A stretch of DNA of 64,000 bases from Candidatus Thiocaldithrix dubininis (GCA_029972135.1 CP124755.1:124001-188000), one strand, 5' to 3'; numbered from the stretch's first letter, positions 8,601-17,116 are shown. Numbers and translations: made by a program. The notes: generated by a model not told the origin, from the sequence alone.

Positions 8601-8946
8601 GATGATATATCCTTATATCAGTCGATTTATTAAAAACCAATTTGTGTGATTATTGAGTTAAATTGAGTATAATCAGTTAAATAGTTTTTTATATAGTCTT
8701 TATAAATATTGATTATTTATTTAATAAATAAGTATGCAATGATAAAGCTTAATAACAAATTACCATTACTTTTTGTGTGATAAATTAAGCCGAAAGTATT
8801 CAGAGTCATATTTTAAATCTCAAATGAGTACATTTCAGTCATCTTATAAAATAAACCCTCTGTCATGCTTAACTCATTATTCAACCAAGGAGCAAACTAT
8901 AGATAAAGCGTAGCTTTTTACTACCAAAACCTATGAGGATATTATT
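8601..8946. other. AT-rich divergent intergenic region
   Basis: 346 bp between two divergently transcribed secreted or Asn-rich protein genes. It is strongly AT-rich with long A/T tracts (8690-8760) and must carry both promoters. I can see no clear operator, RNA gene or repeat. A GAGGATATTATT ribosome site precedes the 8947 ATG. Confidence 0.6.
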
Positions 8947-9474
8947 ATGACTTCTTCAATTTATTCAAATAATCATTTGTCTAATAGTTATGTAAATAAT
9001 AACAATAACTCTAATCAACAGATTAATAACAATCGCCCTAATAATAATTGCTTTAATCAAAGCATGCCTAATAACCTAAATGATATCATTCAGAATTTGA
9101 TTAATAGCTTTACAAATTGCTATCGTCCTAATCGCCCGAATAACGATCATACGAACCCTAACACCCCCGTTAACCCTAATACCCCTGTGAATCCTAACAC
9201 TCCTGTTAACCCTAATACGCCGGTGATTTTAGGTGGTTTCAGTCAAGTTTCAACATCTGATTCTAATGTAAAATGTGCCGCTAACTTTGCCGCGCAACAA
9301 CTGACAAACGGGCAAGCAGGCATTAAAACCATTAGCTCAGCAGAACAACAAGTGGTAGCGGGTATGAATTATCGCATGAATGTGGAATTAACCAATGGCG
9401 ATAAATATAACGTAACAGTTTATAAAAACTTACAAGGCGAAATGTCGTTAAGTTCATCAACGAAATTAAAATAA
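8947..9474 (+). CDS. Asn-rich protein with C-terminal cystatin-like domain
   Basis: 175 residues. Residues 1-70 are extremely Asn-rich; next come four tandem copies of a PNTPV(N) motif (~70-93). The last ~80 residues form a cystatin-like domain beginning LGGFS and containing QVVAG, the cystatin cysteine-protease-binding loop. The same domain ends the convergent protein at 9525-9998 (LGGYTSVS ... QVVAGLNYR). No Sec signal peptide is visible, unlike its neighbour. Proposed role: a protease inhibitor carried on a flexible low-complexity arm; the role is inference, the domain call is from the motif and overall pattern. Confidence 0.72.
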   Translation: MTSSIYSNNHLSNSYVNNNNNSNQQINNNRPNNNCFNQSMPNNLNDIIQNLINSFTNCYRPNRPNNDHTNPNTPVNPNTPVNPNTPVNPNTPVILGGFSQVSTSDSNVKCAANFAAQQLTNGQAGIKTISSAEQQVVAGMNYRMNVELTNGDKYNVTVYKNLQGEMSLSSSTKLK

Positions 9475-9487
9475 TAATATTATGAGT

Positions 9488-9511
9488 AATCCTGTTAGTA
9501 TCAACAGGGTT
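9488..9511. terminator. Bidirectional terminator-like hairpin between the cystatin-like genes
   Basis: Stem AATCCTGTT / AACAGGGTT with a 6-nt loop, midway between two convergent stops (9474 and 9525), followed by an AT-rich stretch on both strands. Confidence 0.65.
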
Positions 9512-9524
9512 ATTCTAAATTGCG

Positions 9525-9998
9525 TTAAAGTTTGCTAACTGAGCTTAAAACCAATTTTGCCCCAGAACCCAACGGCTTATACACCACTACTTTATAACGT
9601 TGACCATTACTTAATTGAATAACCAAACGATAATTTAAACCTGCCACTACTTGAGTTTGTGCCGCCGTTACCTTTCTTAGTTTAGCTTTACCTTTACTTA
9701 CTTGATTAGCTGCAAAACTTGCCGCCTGTTTAACATCCGCATTATTTACTGAAACAGAAGTATAACCCCCTAACATAGCCGGTTTCGGCGTAGCTGGGCA
9801 CTCCTTGCGTAATAAAGCAAATTCCTCACAAACCACGCCATTCGGCAAATGACACATACCCACTTGACCGCCATTTTTTTCGGTAACGATTTCCAGTTTA
9901 CCGCCCTTATCCACACAGTTTTTAGACGCAGGATTCGGCATAGCCAATGCATTGCTAGTGATAAGGCTTATTAAAGTTATAAATAATAATTTATTCAC
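9525..9998 (-). CDS. Secreted DUF333-cystatin-like fusion protein
   Basis: 157 residues from a GTG start (AAAGGA ribosome site, ~9 nt before). Signal peptide to NALA, then a DUF333 module (PNPASKNCVDKGGKL ... CEEFALLRKECP; the 'putative hemolysin' small Cys-rich domain), a short linker, and a C-terminal cystatin-like domain (LGGYTSVSV ... QVVAGLNYRLVIQLSNG). It shares the second domain with the convergent gene at 8947. The likely place of action is the periplasm or outside the cell, where a cysteine-protease inhibitor would make sense. The inhibitor role is inferred. Confidence 0.78.
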   Translation of the reverse strand: MNKLLFITLISLITSNALAMPNPASKNCVDKGGKLEIVTEKNGGQVGMCHLPNGVVCEEFALLRKECPATPKPAMLGGYTSVSVNNADVKQAASFAANQVSKGKAKLRKVTAAQTQVVAGLNYRLVIQLSNGQRYKVVVYKPLGSGAKLVLSSVSKL

Positions 9999-10153
9999 GG
10001 GATTTTTCCTTTGATGAAATTAAGTCGAATTGTTCGTAAACAATCATTTTTAATAATGGATTAGACCGCAAAAATTAGTTTAGTTGCAAATTACGGCTTG
10101 CCATTTTCAGGGAAGGAAATACGCTGTGAATTGTGCGCCATTGCTAACGGCGG

Positions 10154-10975
10154 CTATATTTGCACTAAGCGCCCCCATTCCTCCTTGAGTCGCGCCACTT
10201 TCTTCTGTTCCTCTTCCGGCAATTCACAACCCGCTAACTGATACAGGGCTTGAATATGCTGAATTTCCGCGTGAATGCTTTGCAGCCGCCCGCGAGTTTG
10301 TGCGGCGGATGAGTTCGCGGCTGTCTGCGTCGTGGACAAGCTGGTTTTCGGTGTTAAACAGCTTCGATCTAGCGTACCGTTACGGGCAGCTTTGGCGAGT
10401 TGATACAGCAAACCCAAGGGGCTTTTGACTCTGCCTTGTTGTAAGGCTTTTTGCAGGATTTGTAGGCAGTCGTTGGCATTTTGCGGACTTAAACCGTCGA
10501 GAATTTCACTAGCACGACGACGGCTGGCGGCGTTGAAACTAGCGGGATAAGGCAATTTTTGCGCGTTTAGTTCGGTGGTGGTCGGGTTATTTACGGTTGG
10601 GTTAGTAACGGTATGTCCCTGATTTTCGGGTGATAGCTTGCGGGTTATCGGGGCTGGCTTTCTGTTTTGCGGAAGCGCGGGCGTGAATAAACGGGCGGGG
10701 TATTGGGCAAGCAACGGCGCGGGAATACTAAAGCTTTGTCCGAAAATCGGATGCGGCTGCACCTCGATTAAACCTTTGTCAGCAATGGCGCGTAAGGCGG
10801 GGGTCAGACGATCAATGCGAACGTGGGCAAGGCTGGCAATACGCTTGAAGGTTAAGGCATCGCTGGCTTTGCCGTAGCCTAACGTTTGCTGAAAAATAAC
10901 CAAAAACGCTTTTAATTCATTTTGCGTGAGGTTGGCGTTTAATGCGGCGCTAATCCAAGCACGGGCAAGGCTCAT
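10154..10975 (-). CDS. Phage replication O-like protein, copy A
   Basis: 273 residues. The N-terminal ~90 residues form a winged-helix of the phage replication protein O type (LTQNELKAFLVIFQQTLGYGKASDALTFKRIA...). A variable Pro/Thr linker follows (~100-140), then a conserved helical block (KLPYPASF ... DGLSPQNANDCLQ ... SPLGLLYQLAKAARNG) and a coiled-coil-like tail. A paralogue at 34230-35078 has the same layout. The ATG overlaps the stop of the small upstream ORF (ATGA). No other phage gene is near, so this looks like an isolated or satellite-derived replication gene. Confidence 0.72.
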   Translation of the reverse strand: MSLARAWISAALNANLTQNELKAFLVIFQQTLGYGKASDALTFKRIASLAHVRIDRLTPALRAIADKGLIEVQPHPIFGQSFSIPAPLLAQYPARLFTPALPQNRKPAPITRKLSPENQGHTVTNPTVNNPTTTELNAQKLPYPASFNAASRRRASEILDGLSPQNANDCLQILQKALQQGRVKSPLGLLYQLAKAARNGTLDRSCLTPKTSLSTTQTAANSSAAQTRGRLQSIHAEIQHIQALYQLAGCELPEEEQKKVARLKEEWGRLVQI

Positions 10976-11139
10976 ACTAAACCTCCAGCCACGCGCCAGC
11001 TTTGACGTGATGTTTGCATCGTCTTAATTTCCTTCTGTTTCTTAGATAAAGCAAAACTGCTAGGTTCTCTAATCGTCCAAAAGGAAACGACGCGCTTATT
11101 CCCGCCGAGGCGGTTTTGTATGCCACGCAAACCCAGCAA
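10972..11139 (-). CDS. Small Icd/Ash-like ORF upstream of the replication gene, copy A
   Basis: An open frame ends in TGA at 10972-10974, overlapping the replication gene start. It encodes LGLRGIQNR-LGGNKRVVSF-WTIREPSSF and ends in SWRVAGGLV. It aligns gap-free with the smaller ORF at 35075-35206 through [GS][GR]NKRVV. Proteins of this type are often annotated as host cell division inhibitor Icd-like/Ash in P4-like phages. Where copy B has its ATG, this copy has ACG. I give the first TTG downstream (11139); the frame is open back to 11214, and the only ATG would yield 15 residues. Start uncertain. Confidence 0.5.
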   Translation of the reverse strand: MLGLRGIQNRLGGNKRVVSFWTIREPSSFALSKKQKEIKTMQTSRQSWRVAGGLV

Positions 11140-11379
11140 AAACCGCGTCAGCGTAGAAATACAGGCACAAAAAAACCGCCTGAGCTTGTGGCGGTGTGCC
11201 GCCTTTTGTGGGGATTAGAGTCCCGAAATTTTACAAACAGGTGAAAACACCTTGTTTTTAGATTAGGGCAGAACAAGGTGAAAGGCAAGCGCAAAGCTTA
11301 AGCGCCTTCTTATTTTTATTAATTTTCTATGAATAAATAAATGGATTTATTGTTGTTTTTAATATCCCTCGCAGATCAT
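11140..11379. other. Structured leader of replication module A
   Basis: Read on the minus strand, this region has an inverted repeat at 11248-11280 (AACAAGGTG arms, mapped as CACCTTGTT 11248-11256 and AACAAGGTG 11272-11280), a GGGACT-CTAATCCC hairpin (11211-11224), and a GGCGG/CCGCC-rich hairpin followed by a T7 run (11166-11204). The last two are also found upstream of module B (35207-35290), so they belong to the module. An attenuator or leader structure is plausible. Confidence 0.5.
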
Positions 11380-11415
11380 AAATAAAAACAAGAGTGGTGC
11401 TGGAGTACACCACTC
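11380..11415 (-). terminator. Rho-independent terminator of the Fic-like gene
   Basis: On the minus strand an 8-bp stem GAGTGGTG / CACCACTC with an 8-nt loop is followed by TTGTTTTTATTT, a good T-tail, just after the stop at 11429. Confidence 0.8.
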
Positions 11416-11428
11416 ATTAATGCCTGTG

Positions 11429-12613
11429 CTAATGCCGCCATGCATCCGGCTTAGCTGGCACAAAAATGGCTTGACCCGCGATATCTGCTAACACTTGGCG
11501 TAAATTTAAATTATCGTTATAACCAGTTGGCATATAGTAATGAGTGTTGCCATAATCCCGTAAATGGTTTCCAAGTCGAAGAATGTGAGAATAAGGTTGC
11601 TCTAGAGAAAAGTGTGTTAGTTCATCTAATAATAAACCCTCCATTAAGAAATAATAAGCGGTTAAAATCTCAGGAACAGGATGGATATAATAATAAGGCT
11701 TGTCGTTGGGAGAACAGTAAATAGTTGAATAATGCTCGGGGAAATAAGTTTCTGTGAGTGCTTGGTAAATATCAGGTGTTTTTCTAATAGTCTGTGGTTG
11801 TAGACCAAAATAATGGGCAATTTTACGATTAAATTCTTCAGCAAATTCATTAATTAAATGCATTCGTTCATTGGCTAATTGTGATGAACGATCACCTCGC
11901 GCTGAAATATAACGCCAACCGTAACCGACTTTTTCAAAAATCAAATACATTAGTTCTTCGCTAGTACGGCCACAACGTTCATAAAATGGGTGTAATAGCG
12001 TGAAATAATATTGTGCAAAACTCGCTAAATAATGAATGTTTGATTCATTGGCTTCTTTAAGTAAATGCTCAACTTTATCAGCATAGATCGCAAGCAAGTT
12101 AGGCAAGTTTTGCGGGCTGGGTGCATTAAAACGGTAATTGCCAAAACCCGTTTGAATGTTACGCACTTCGCCCGCAATTGTTTGCACTTGCTCTGCAAAC
12201 AAACGTTTTTGTTGAGAAGGGTAGAGCATGATCGCTTCATTACCAGCCATTCCCAGAAAATGAGTGCAGCGTAATTGATCAATAAACTGGTGGCGATACT
12301 CTTCTACAATCTGTGGAAGTAAATGATGAAAACGCGCCGATAATTGTCGATCATAAGCCTCGACTAATTGGACGGAATAACAATTATTCTGCTTTAAACT
12401 AGAATCCGCTTTATAATTAAAGTGGCTTTCTAATGGATATAACTGCCTAACATCGCATATTTTTAGAATATCTTTTATATTGATATTGCTACTTAATAAG
12501 TTAAATAAACATTCTATTGATACTAAATGCCCGGCATAACTCTGCGATTCTTTAAAGAATGTGTGCCAAAATTGTCTGAAAAATAAACGCACACTGCCGT
12601 CTTCTACATCCAT
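11429..12613 (-). CDS. Fic-domain-like protein with a degenerate active-site motif
   Basis: 394 residues. The stretch LLHPFYERCGRTSEELMYLIF has the shape of the Fic motif HPFx(D/E)GNGR, but the GN pair is RC here. Fic enzymes AMPylate or otherwise modify target hydroxyls using this loop, so activity is uncertain. The flanking helices and an upstream helix-rich domain fit a Fido fold. Full-length ORF, own terminator, and long AT-rich spacer upstream. It sits next to the phage-type replication gene, so a mobile or defence role is possible. No antitoxin-like inhibitory helix could be identified with confidence. Confidence 0.6.
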   Translation of the reverse strand: MDVEDGSVRLFFRQFWHTFFKESQSYAGHLVSIECLFNLLSSNINIKDILKICDVRQLYPLESHFNYKADSSLKQNNCYSVQLVEAYDRQLSARFHHLLPQIVEEYRHQFIDQLRCTHFLGMAGNEAIMLYPSQQKRLFAEQVQTIAGEVRNIQTGFGNYRFNAPSPQNLPNLLAIYADKVEHLLKEANESNIHYLASFAQYYFTLLHPFYERCGRTSEELMYLIFEKVGYGWRYISARGDRSSQLANERMHLINEFAEEFNRKIAHYFGLQPQTIRKTPDIYQALTETYFPEHYSTIYCSPNDKPYYYIHPVPEILTAYYFLMEGLLLDELTHFSLEQPYSHILRLGNHLRDYGNTHYYMPTGYNDNLNLRQVLADIAGQAIFVPAKPDAWRH

Positions 12614-12978
12614 ATAGAACTACTTCCTAATTAGCTTTTTGCAAATGTTAAGGTTTTTTTACATTTCATTCGATTATAGAAAGTAATACTCAATGTGCTT
12701 GTATGAATTTTGATCATATGGAATTTTCCATAAAATAATACAGGCTTATTTTATTCAATGAACTTTTATTTATGAATTAATAGATTATTAATAATAACTT
12801 GATGGATTATTTGACTAGACTTATGTCAAATAAACTAAAAGCATTTAAAATTAAATGCTAACTTAGAAAATAATCTGTTTTTTTAATTGGTAAGGCGTAG
12901 AATTTCTTATATTTTTTGTGAAGTTTTGACTCAAATTGTTTTGATATTTTTTGTTAATAATTACGGACATAATTTTTT
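12614..12978. other. AT-rich intergenic region
   Basis: 365 bp of very AT-rich sequence upstream of the Fic-like gene. It presumably contains its promoter. No RNA, repeat or coding signal is evident. Confidence 0.5.
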
Positions 12979-13092
12979 ATGTCGATTAAGAAAATAATGT
13001 TGCCTAAAATAACGCCTTATTTATGGCAAATTGACAACTTTTTAAGACCAAGCGAATGCACCGCCTTACTCAAGCTTAAGGCAAGGCAATAG
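12979..13092 (+). pseudogene. Remnant of a 2OG-Fe(II) oxygenase (prolyl hydroxylase-like) N-terminus
   Basis: A 37-codon ORF. The segment YLWQIDNFLRPSECTALL resembles the start of the P4Hc/2-oxoglutarate Fe(II) oxygenase domain, in which a residue string like IDNFLSPEEC precedes the core. It stops at once in the repeat hairpin at 13085. No metal-binding HxD...H is present, so it can only be a remnant. Confidence 0.4.
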
Positions 13093-13108
13093 CCATTAAG
13101 CCATTGCC
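13085..13108. repeat. 24-bp palindromic repeat, unit 1
   Basis: GGCAATAGCC-ATTA-AGCCATTGCC: an imperfect inverted repeat at the 3' end of the ankyrin gene. A closely similar 24-bp unit lies on its 5' side at 14273-14296. Unit 1 could end transcription of the ankyrin gene. Confidence 0.6.
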
Positions 13109-13121
13109 TCAAACTGAATGT

Positions 13122-14159
13122 TTAATCACATGCATTTTTTGGCACTTGCATTAAGTGCTGAAGGCGTTGAATGAGTCGCTGTTGTTCTTTAGCCGCTACT
13201 CCACTCAAGTCTTGTGCATACTGCAAGGGCAGCTTGCCTTGGCATTTGCCTTTATCCCCCAAGTTAACCGCCGCACCCGCATCTAATAGGGTGTGTGCTA
13301 TCGCGAGTTGTTTATCTTTAATCGCAATTAATAAGGGTTTGTTTTCCGTCTCAAAACTGAAGTTGGGGTCAGCACCGTATTTTAAAAGCACTTTAATGGA
13401 CTCTAAATCTTTACTAAAGGTGACAGCAGAAATTAACGGGACATCCCAGTCATTAGCGTTTTCCCCTGAGCTATTTAATCCGCTACCTTCGACTTTCCCC
13501 GCTTTTAAAATTAATTCTAACGCTTGCGCATTGCCTAATAGCGCGGCGCAACTAATCGCATTACCCGAACCACCATTAGTCGGACTGAGGTCTAAATTCA
13601 CTGGTTTTTTTAATAATAAGCGTAAGGTTTTAATAAACCCCACTGTTTTGCCTTTAGGAATGCCGTTGCAAATAAAATAATAAAAAATATTGCTGTGATC
13701 ATTCGGGTCGTATTGCACATAATCAGGATTTGCCCCCCATTTCAACCACTGCGGTACGGATTGATAATCACCTTTTTTTAAACTGTCTAAGAATTTAGTA
13801 TTAACACACTCATCCCATTCAAATTGACGCTGTTTTAAGACAGCCTCAATAAAATGGCTTTTGTTATGCAGTGCCTGAGAATCATCCAACCGATCTATCG
13901 TTTGAAATTGGAGAACATCGGCGGTCAGTTGCTCATCATCGGTATTCAAACACCAGTTAGTTAAAGCGGTGGGACTTGCTTGCCAAAACGGCATATCAGT
14001 ATAACAACCGGCTTGCTTGGCTGTTTGGGTATAAGGTTGGCTGGCTTGTACAAAGGTCTGACATAGTTTGCTGAGGTCTTCAGCCTGCGTAGTCGGGCTT
14101 GCCAACCATAGAATACAAGCGCCGATAATAACGCTGGTCTTCAATAAGAGTTGAAACAT
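13122..14159 (-). CDS. Secreted ankyrin-repeat protein
   Basis: 345 residues with signal peptide (VIIGACILWLASPTTQA). An N-terminal Cys-containing region is followed by four to five ankyrin-type units (for example LLKYGADPNFSFETENKPLLIAI and LLDAGAAVNLGDKGK), with one long unit missing clear consensus. Cysteines and the signal peptide point to the periplasm. Ankyrin repeats bind proteins; the partner is unknown. It is flanked by two copies of a 24-bp palindrome. Confidence 0.78.
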   Translation of the reverse strand: MFQLLLKTSVIIGACILWLASPTTQAEDLSKLCQTFVQASQPYTQTAKQAGCYTDMPFWQASPTALTNWCLNTDDEQLTADVLQFQTIDRLDDSQALHNKSHFIEAVLKQRQFEWDECVNTKFLDSLKKGDYQSVPQWLKWGANPDYVQYDPNDHSNIFYYFICNGIPKGKTVGFIKTLRLLLKKPVNLDLSPTNGGSGNAISCAALLGNAQALELILKAGKVEGSGLNSSGENANDWDVPLISAVTFSKDLESIKVLLKYGADPNFSFETENKPLLIAIKDKQLAIAHTLLDAGAAVNLGDKGKCQGKLPLQYAQDLSGVAAKEQQRLIQRLQHLMQVPKNACD

Positions 14160-14272
14160 AAAATTTTCCTTGTTGCATTACGTTCTGTAAGTAAAGACGC
14201 AAGCAAAAGTGAAAATTTACGGGGTAAGCTCTATTTTTAATGAGTTTGTGGTGAAAATTATTGCCGAATCGA

Positions 14273-14296
14273 GGCAATAGCCCTTGAGCCATTGCC
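14273..14296. repeat. 24-bp palindromic repeat, unit 2
   Basis: GGCAATAGCC-CTTG-AGCCATTGCC, matching unit 1 at 13085-13108 except in the centre. It lies just downstream of the stop of the PfkB-family kinase gene (14308, minus strand), so it may be a transcript-end hairpin used twice. Confidence 0.6.
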
Positions 14297-14307
14297 CTAA
14301 AAAAGCG

Positions 14308-15306
14308 TTAAACCACCGCTTTTAAGACTTCTTGATGCGCTTCTGGGCTTAGACGTGCGCCAAATACGGAAACAATTTTGGCAGCGGCAAGGCTAGCGAG
14401 TTTACCGGCTTGCGCATTGTCCATGCCTTGGGTAATACCGTATAAAAACGCGCCCGCGAACATATCGCCCGCGCCATTGGTATCCACGGCTTTTACTAAA
14501 TGCGGGGCAATTTCAGTACGACCGGTTTCGTCCACCACCCATGCGCCTTTACTGCCTAGCGTAATCACCAGTTTTTTAGCAAACGGTTGCGCGGCTTGAA
14601 TTGCGTCTTCTAACTCGTCTTTGCCCGTGAATAGGGAAATTTCTTCGCGGTTACAGAATAAAATATCCGCGCCCTCGCCCAGCATTTCATTGATGCCCTC
14701 GCGGAAGTATTTAACCATTGACGGGTCAGAGAAGGTCATGGCGGTTTTGACACCGTGTTCGGCAGCCACTTGCCGGGCTTTAATCGCCGCCGCACGGGAA
14801 ATCGGTGAGGTCACTAAATAGCCTTCGATATACAAATAATGTGCCTGTTTTAGCTCGTCTAAATGCAATTCGGCTTCGGAAAAATCGGCGGTAATGCCTA
14901 AAAAGGTATTCATGGTGCGCTCAGCGTCTGGTGTAACCATAACTAAGCATTTGCCTGTAACACCTTCCGATTGGCAGCGCACTTGTTCTAAGCCAGTTTT
15001 AACGCCAGCGGCTTGCAAGTCATTCATATAAAATTCGCCCGTTTCATCGTTGGCAACTTTACAAGCGTAGAAGGTTTTACCACCAAATTGACTCACTGCT
15101 ACAATACTATTGGCCGCCGAACCACCGCTGGCGCGTTTTTTTAAACCGTAGGTGTCACGCAAAGTTTGCAATAAGCGTTGTTGGGTGGCTTCGTCGATTA
15201 AAGTCATTAAGCCTTTTTGAATGCCGTTATCGGCAAAAAAACTTTCTTCGACTTCAAATTCTTTATCAACCAAGGCATTACCAATACCGTATACATCGTA
15301 TTTCAT
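14308..15306 (-). CDS. PfkB-family carbohydrate/nucleoside kinase, adenosine kinase-like
   Basis: About 332 residues. The N-terminal GIGNALVD and the C-terminal anion-hole/catalytic motif VDTNGAGDMFAGAFLYG are the two PfkB signatures, with the catalytic Asp in GAGD. The region KRASGGSAANS also matches PfkB nucleoside kinases. Size and pattern resemble bacterial adenosine kinase-like proteins, which phosphorylate adenosine or a related nucleoside with ATP. I use the ATG at 15306; an upstream in-frame TTG (15321) is less likely. Substrate not determined. Confidence 0.85.
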   Translation of the reverse strand: MKYDVYGIGNALVDKEFEVEESFFADNGIQKGLMTLIDEATQQRLLQTLRDTYGLKKRASGGSAANSIVAVSQFGGKTFYACKVANDETGEFYMNDLQAAGVKTGLEQVRCQSEGVTGKCLVMVTPDAERTMNTFLGITADFSEAELHLDELKQAHYLYIEGYLVTSPISRAAAIKARQVAAEHGVKTAMTFSDPSMVKYFREGINEMLGEGADILFCNREEISLFTGKDELEDAIQAAQPFAKKLVITLGSKGAWVVDETGRTEIAPHLVKAVDTNGAGDMFAGAFLYGITQGMDNAQAGKLASLAAAKIVSVFGARLSPEAHQEVLKAVV

Positions 15307-15374
15307 AGCAGCGCTCAACAATTAAAAATTTAACCTTGCGGCTTTTAGCTTATTTATAAGGCCTTTGCCAGTAT

Positions 15375-16007
15375 TTAATTGAGTTTGCTTGTGAAATGCC
15401 CCGTGTGTAAGAACTGCAAAATGGCTTGGCTGACACGGGGTGAAAATAACATGGCGCTATGGGAGACTGGCAAATACAGGCGTTCGGTTTGGGCAGGGTG
15501 TTCGGCTTCGCTAATCAGTACCGCGCCGTCATGCTCACCTTTGCCCACTAAAAATGGCGCACCCAAACCAATCGCCAATGTACCAATAATCGCGCCCCAG
15601 TCGCGTTGAATATCGCTGGGAATGGCTTCACCGGATAAGCCTTGCGCCAAGCTTTGCCCAAACGCGGCATTTAACACGGGTGTATCTTGGAATAAGCGGG
15701 CTATACAACTGCCTTGCGCAGGCGTGCCTAAAGTAATCAGTTTGCCTGGCGGTAAATCAGGGTAACGGCTTAATAAATGCAAACCCACTAAGCCGCCTAA
15801 ACTATGCCCGATAATATGTAAGTGAGGCTGGGTTAAGCCTTGTAATTCTTGGTAAAGGGTGTCGGCATTTTGCGCCGGACTGGCTTGTACCGTGGCGTAC
15901 TTGGGTGTAATGACCTCATAACCCGCTGCGCTTAGGCTATTGCCTAAACGGGTCATGACAAAGGGCGTCATCCATAAACCGTGTAACAGCAATACGCTGG
16001 CTTGCAT
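15375..16007 (-). CDS. Alpha/beta hydrolase (lipase-like)
   Basis: 210 residues with the nucleophile elbow GHSLGG, an N-terminal oxyanion region LLHGLWM, and candidate catalytic Asp/His late in the chain (GEHDGAV and PVSHSAML). This fits a small cytosolic esterase/lipase-type hydrolase; substrate unknown. The start overlaps the stop of the FimV-like gene by one base (TAATG), so the two are co-transcribed. Confidence 0.83.
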   Translation of the reverse strand: MQASVLLLHGLWMTPFVMTRLGNSLSAAGYEVITPKYATVQASPAQNADTLYQELQGLTQPHLHIIGHSLGGLVGLHLLSRYPDLPPGKLITLGTPAQGSCIARLFQDTPVLNAAFGQSLAQGLSGEAIPSDIQRDWGAIIGTLAIGLGAPFLVGKGEHDGAVLISEAEHPAQTERLYLPVSHSAMLFSPRVSQAILQFLHTGHFTSKLN

Positions 16008-17116
16008 TATTTAACTCGTTTTAAGGGTAAAGATTGATGAAGGCGACGTTGAATAAACGCCCGCCACAGTAAGCCCATAATAAAGAATAACGAAGCTAAT
16101 GCCACCATAATCGAAATCCGCGACGGGGTTAAGGGTGGTTTTTTAACATCGTTCGTGCCTGCGGCTTCAGCTTGCGCGGCTTGTTGGCTAATCAGATTAC
16201 TTAAGGGCACGCCTGTTTTCATAGGCTCGGTGTTAGGCAGCGTTAACGCAGGCTTTGGGTTATTACTTACATTCGGTAATTGATCTTTAAACACGATCGG
16301 TTTATCGGGCGGGCTATTAGCCATAGGCTGGCTGGACGGGGGCGCTTCGGGCACTGCTTGTAAACTTAAACTAGGCTGGGCGACGACTGGGTTAGTGGCT
16401 GCCGCTTTGACAGGTAAGGCAGCTTGCAAGCTTTGGTTTTCTGTATATTGGCGTTTAATCGTAGCGCTGGCTTCACGTAACGAGGCTTGTAAATTTTGAA
16501 TATGCGCATCTTTTTCAGCTAATACGCTTTTAAGCTGGTCAATTTCGCGCTGTAGTTTGGACAAATCAGCCAAAGCCACTGGCGTAGGCGTGGTTTGGCT
16601 GGTTTGGAGTAATTTAATGCGTGCAATTAACTGGCGGGTTTGCGCTTGCTCTGCTTGCAATTGTTGGCGCATGGCGTGTACTTCTTGTTGAATTTGCCGT
16701 TGACTGCGTTGAATCTGCGCTAGGCTAACCGTGGTTGGCACTTTAGGATTTTTACGGCTGGCTTTAGGGTTAGCGCGGGTCTCGGCTGTAGCGCTGGCTT
16801 GCCAACGTTGATTATGTTGCTTAGAAGTTTGCAGCGCTTGGCTTTTATCGTACTCAATAATTTCATCAATCTGGGGAATCGTGAGATATGCGCCTTTTTT
16901 CAGCGCATTAATGTTGGGAGCCGTAAATGCTGTTGGGTTTTTCTCACGGATGGCGAGCATCATTTGTTGGGCGCTAATCGTTTCACTGGGGCGTGTGCGA
17001 GAGGCAATTTGCCAGAGATTTTCCGACCCCGTGGTCGGACCATACAAATCAACCGCATTCGCTTCAGCGAATACGCAAACCAAGCCTAGCGTTGTACTCC
17101 ATAATTTTAATTTCAT
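16007..17116 (-). CDS. FimV-like protein (N-terminal FimV/LysM region, coiled coil, one TM)
   Basis: 369 residues. Signal peptide to ANA, then the FimV N-terminal domain with LysM-like motif (VDLYGPTTGSENLWQIASRTRP ... KGAYLTIP), a long coiled coil (~residues 130-230), a Pro/Ala-rich linker, and a single TM helix near the C-terminus (ISIMVALASLFFIMGLLW). FimV helps polar type IV pilus assembly and peptidoglycan attachment. This protein is much shorter than classic FimV (~900) and lacks the cytosolic TPR tail; it may be a reduced paralogue. It forms an operon with the hydrolase. Confidence 0.8.
   Translation of the reverse strand: MKLKLWSTTLGLVCVFAEANAVDLYGPTTGSENLWQIASRTRPSETISAQQMMLAIREKNPTAFTAPNINALKKGAYLTIPQIDEIIEYDKSQALQTSKQHNQRWQASATAETRANPKASRKNPKVPTTVSLAQIQRSQRQIQQEVHAMRQQLQAEQAQTRQLIARIKLLQTSQTTPTPVALADLSKLQREIDQLKSVLAEKDAHIQNLQASLREASATIKRQYTENQSLQAALPVKAAATNPVVAQPSLSLQAVPEAPPSSQPMANSPPDKPIVFKDQLPNVSNNPKPALTLPNTEPMKTGVPLSNLISQQAAQAEAAGTNDVKKPPLTPSRISIMVALASLFFIMGLLWRAFIQRRLHQSLPLKRVK

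Noticed and set aside
9158..9232. Short tandem repeats that could be taken as a CRISPR or VNTR array.
   Set aside because: They are codons for PNTPV repeats inside the Asn-rich protein; there are no spacers.
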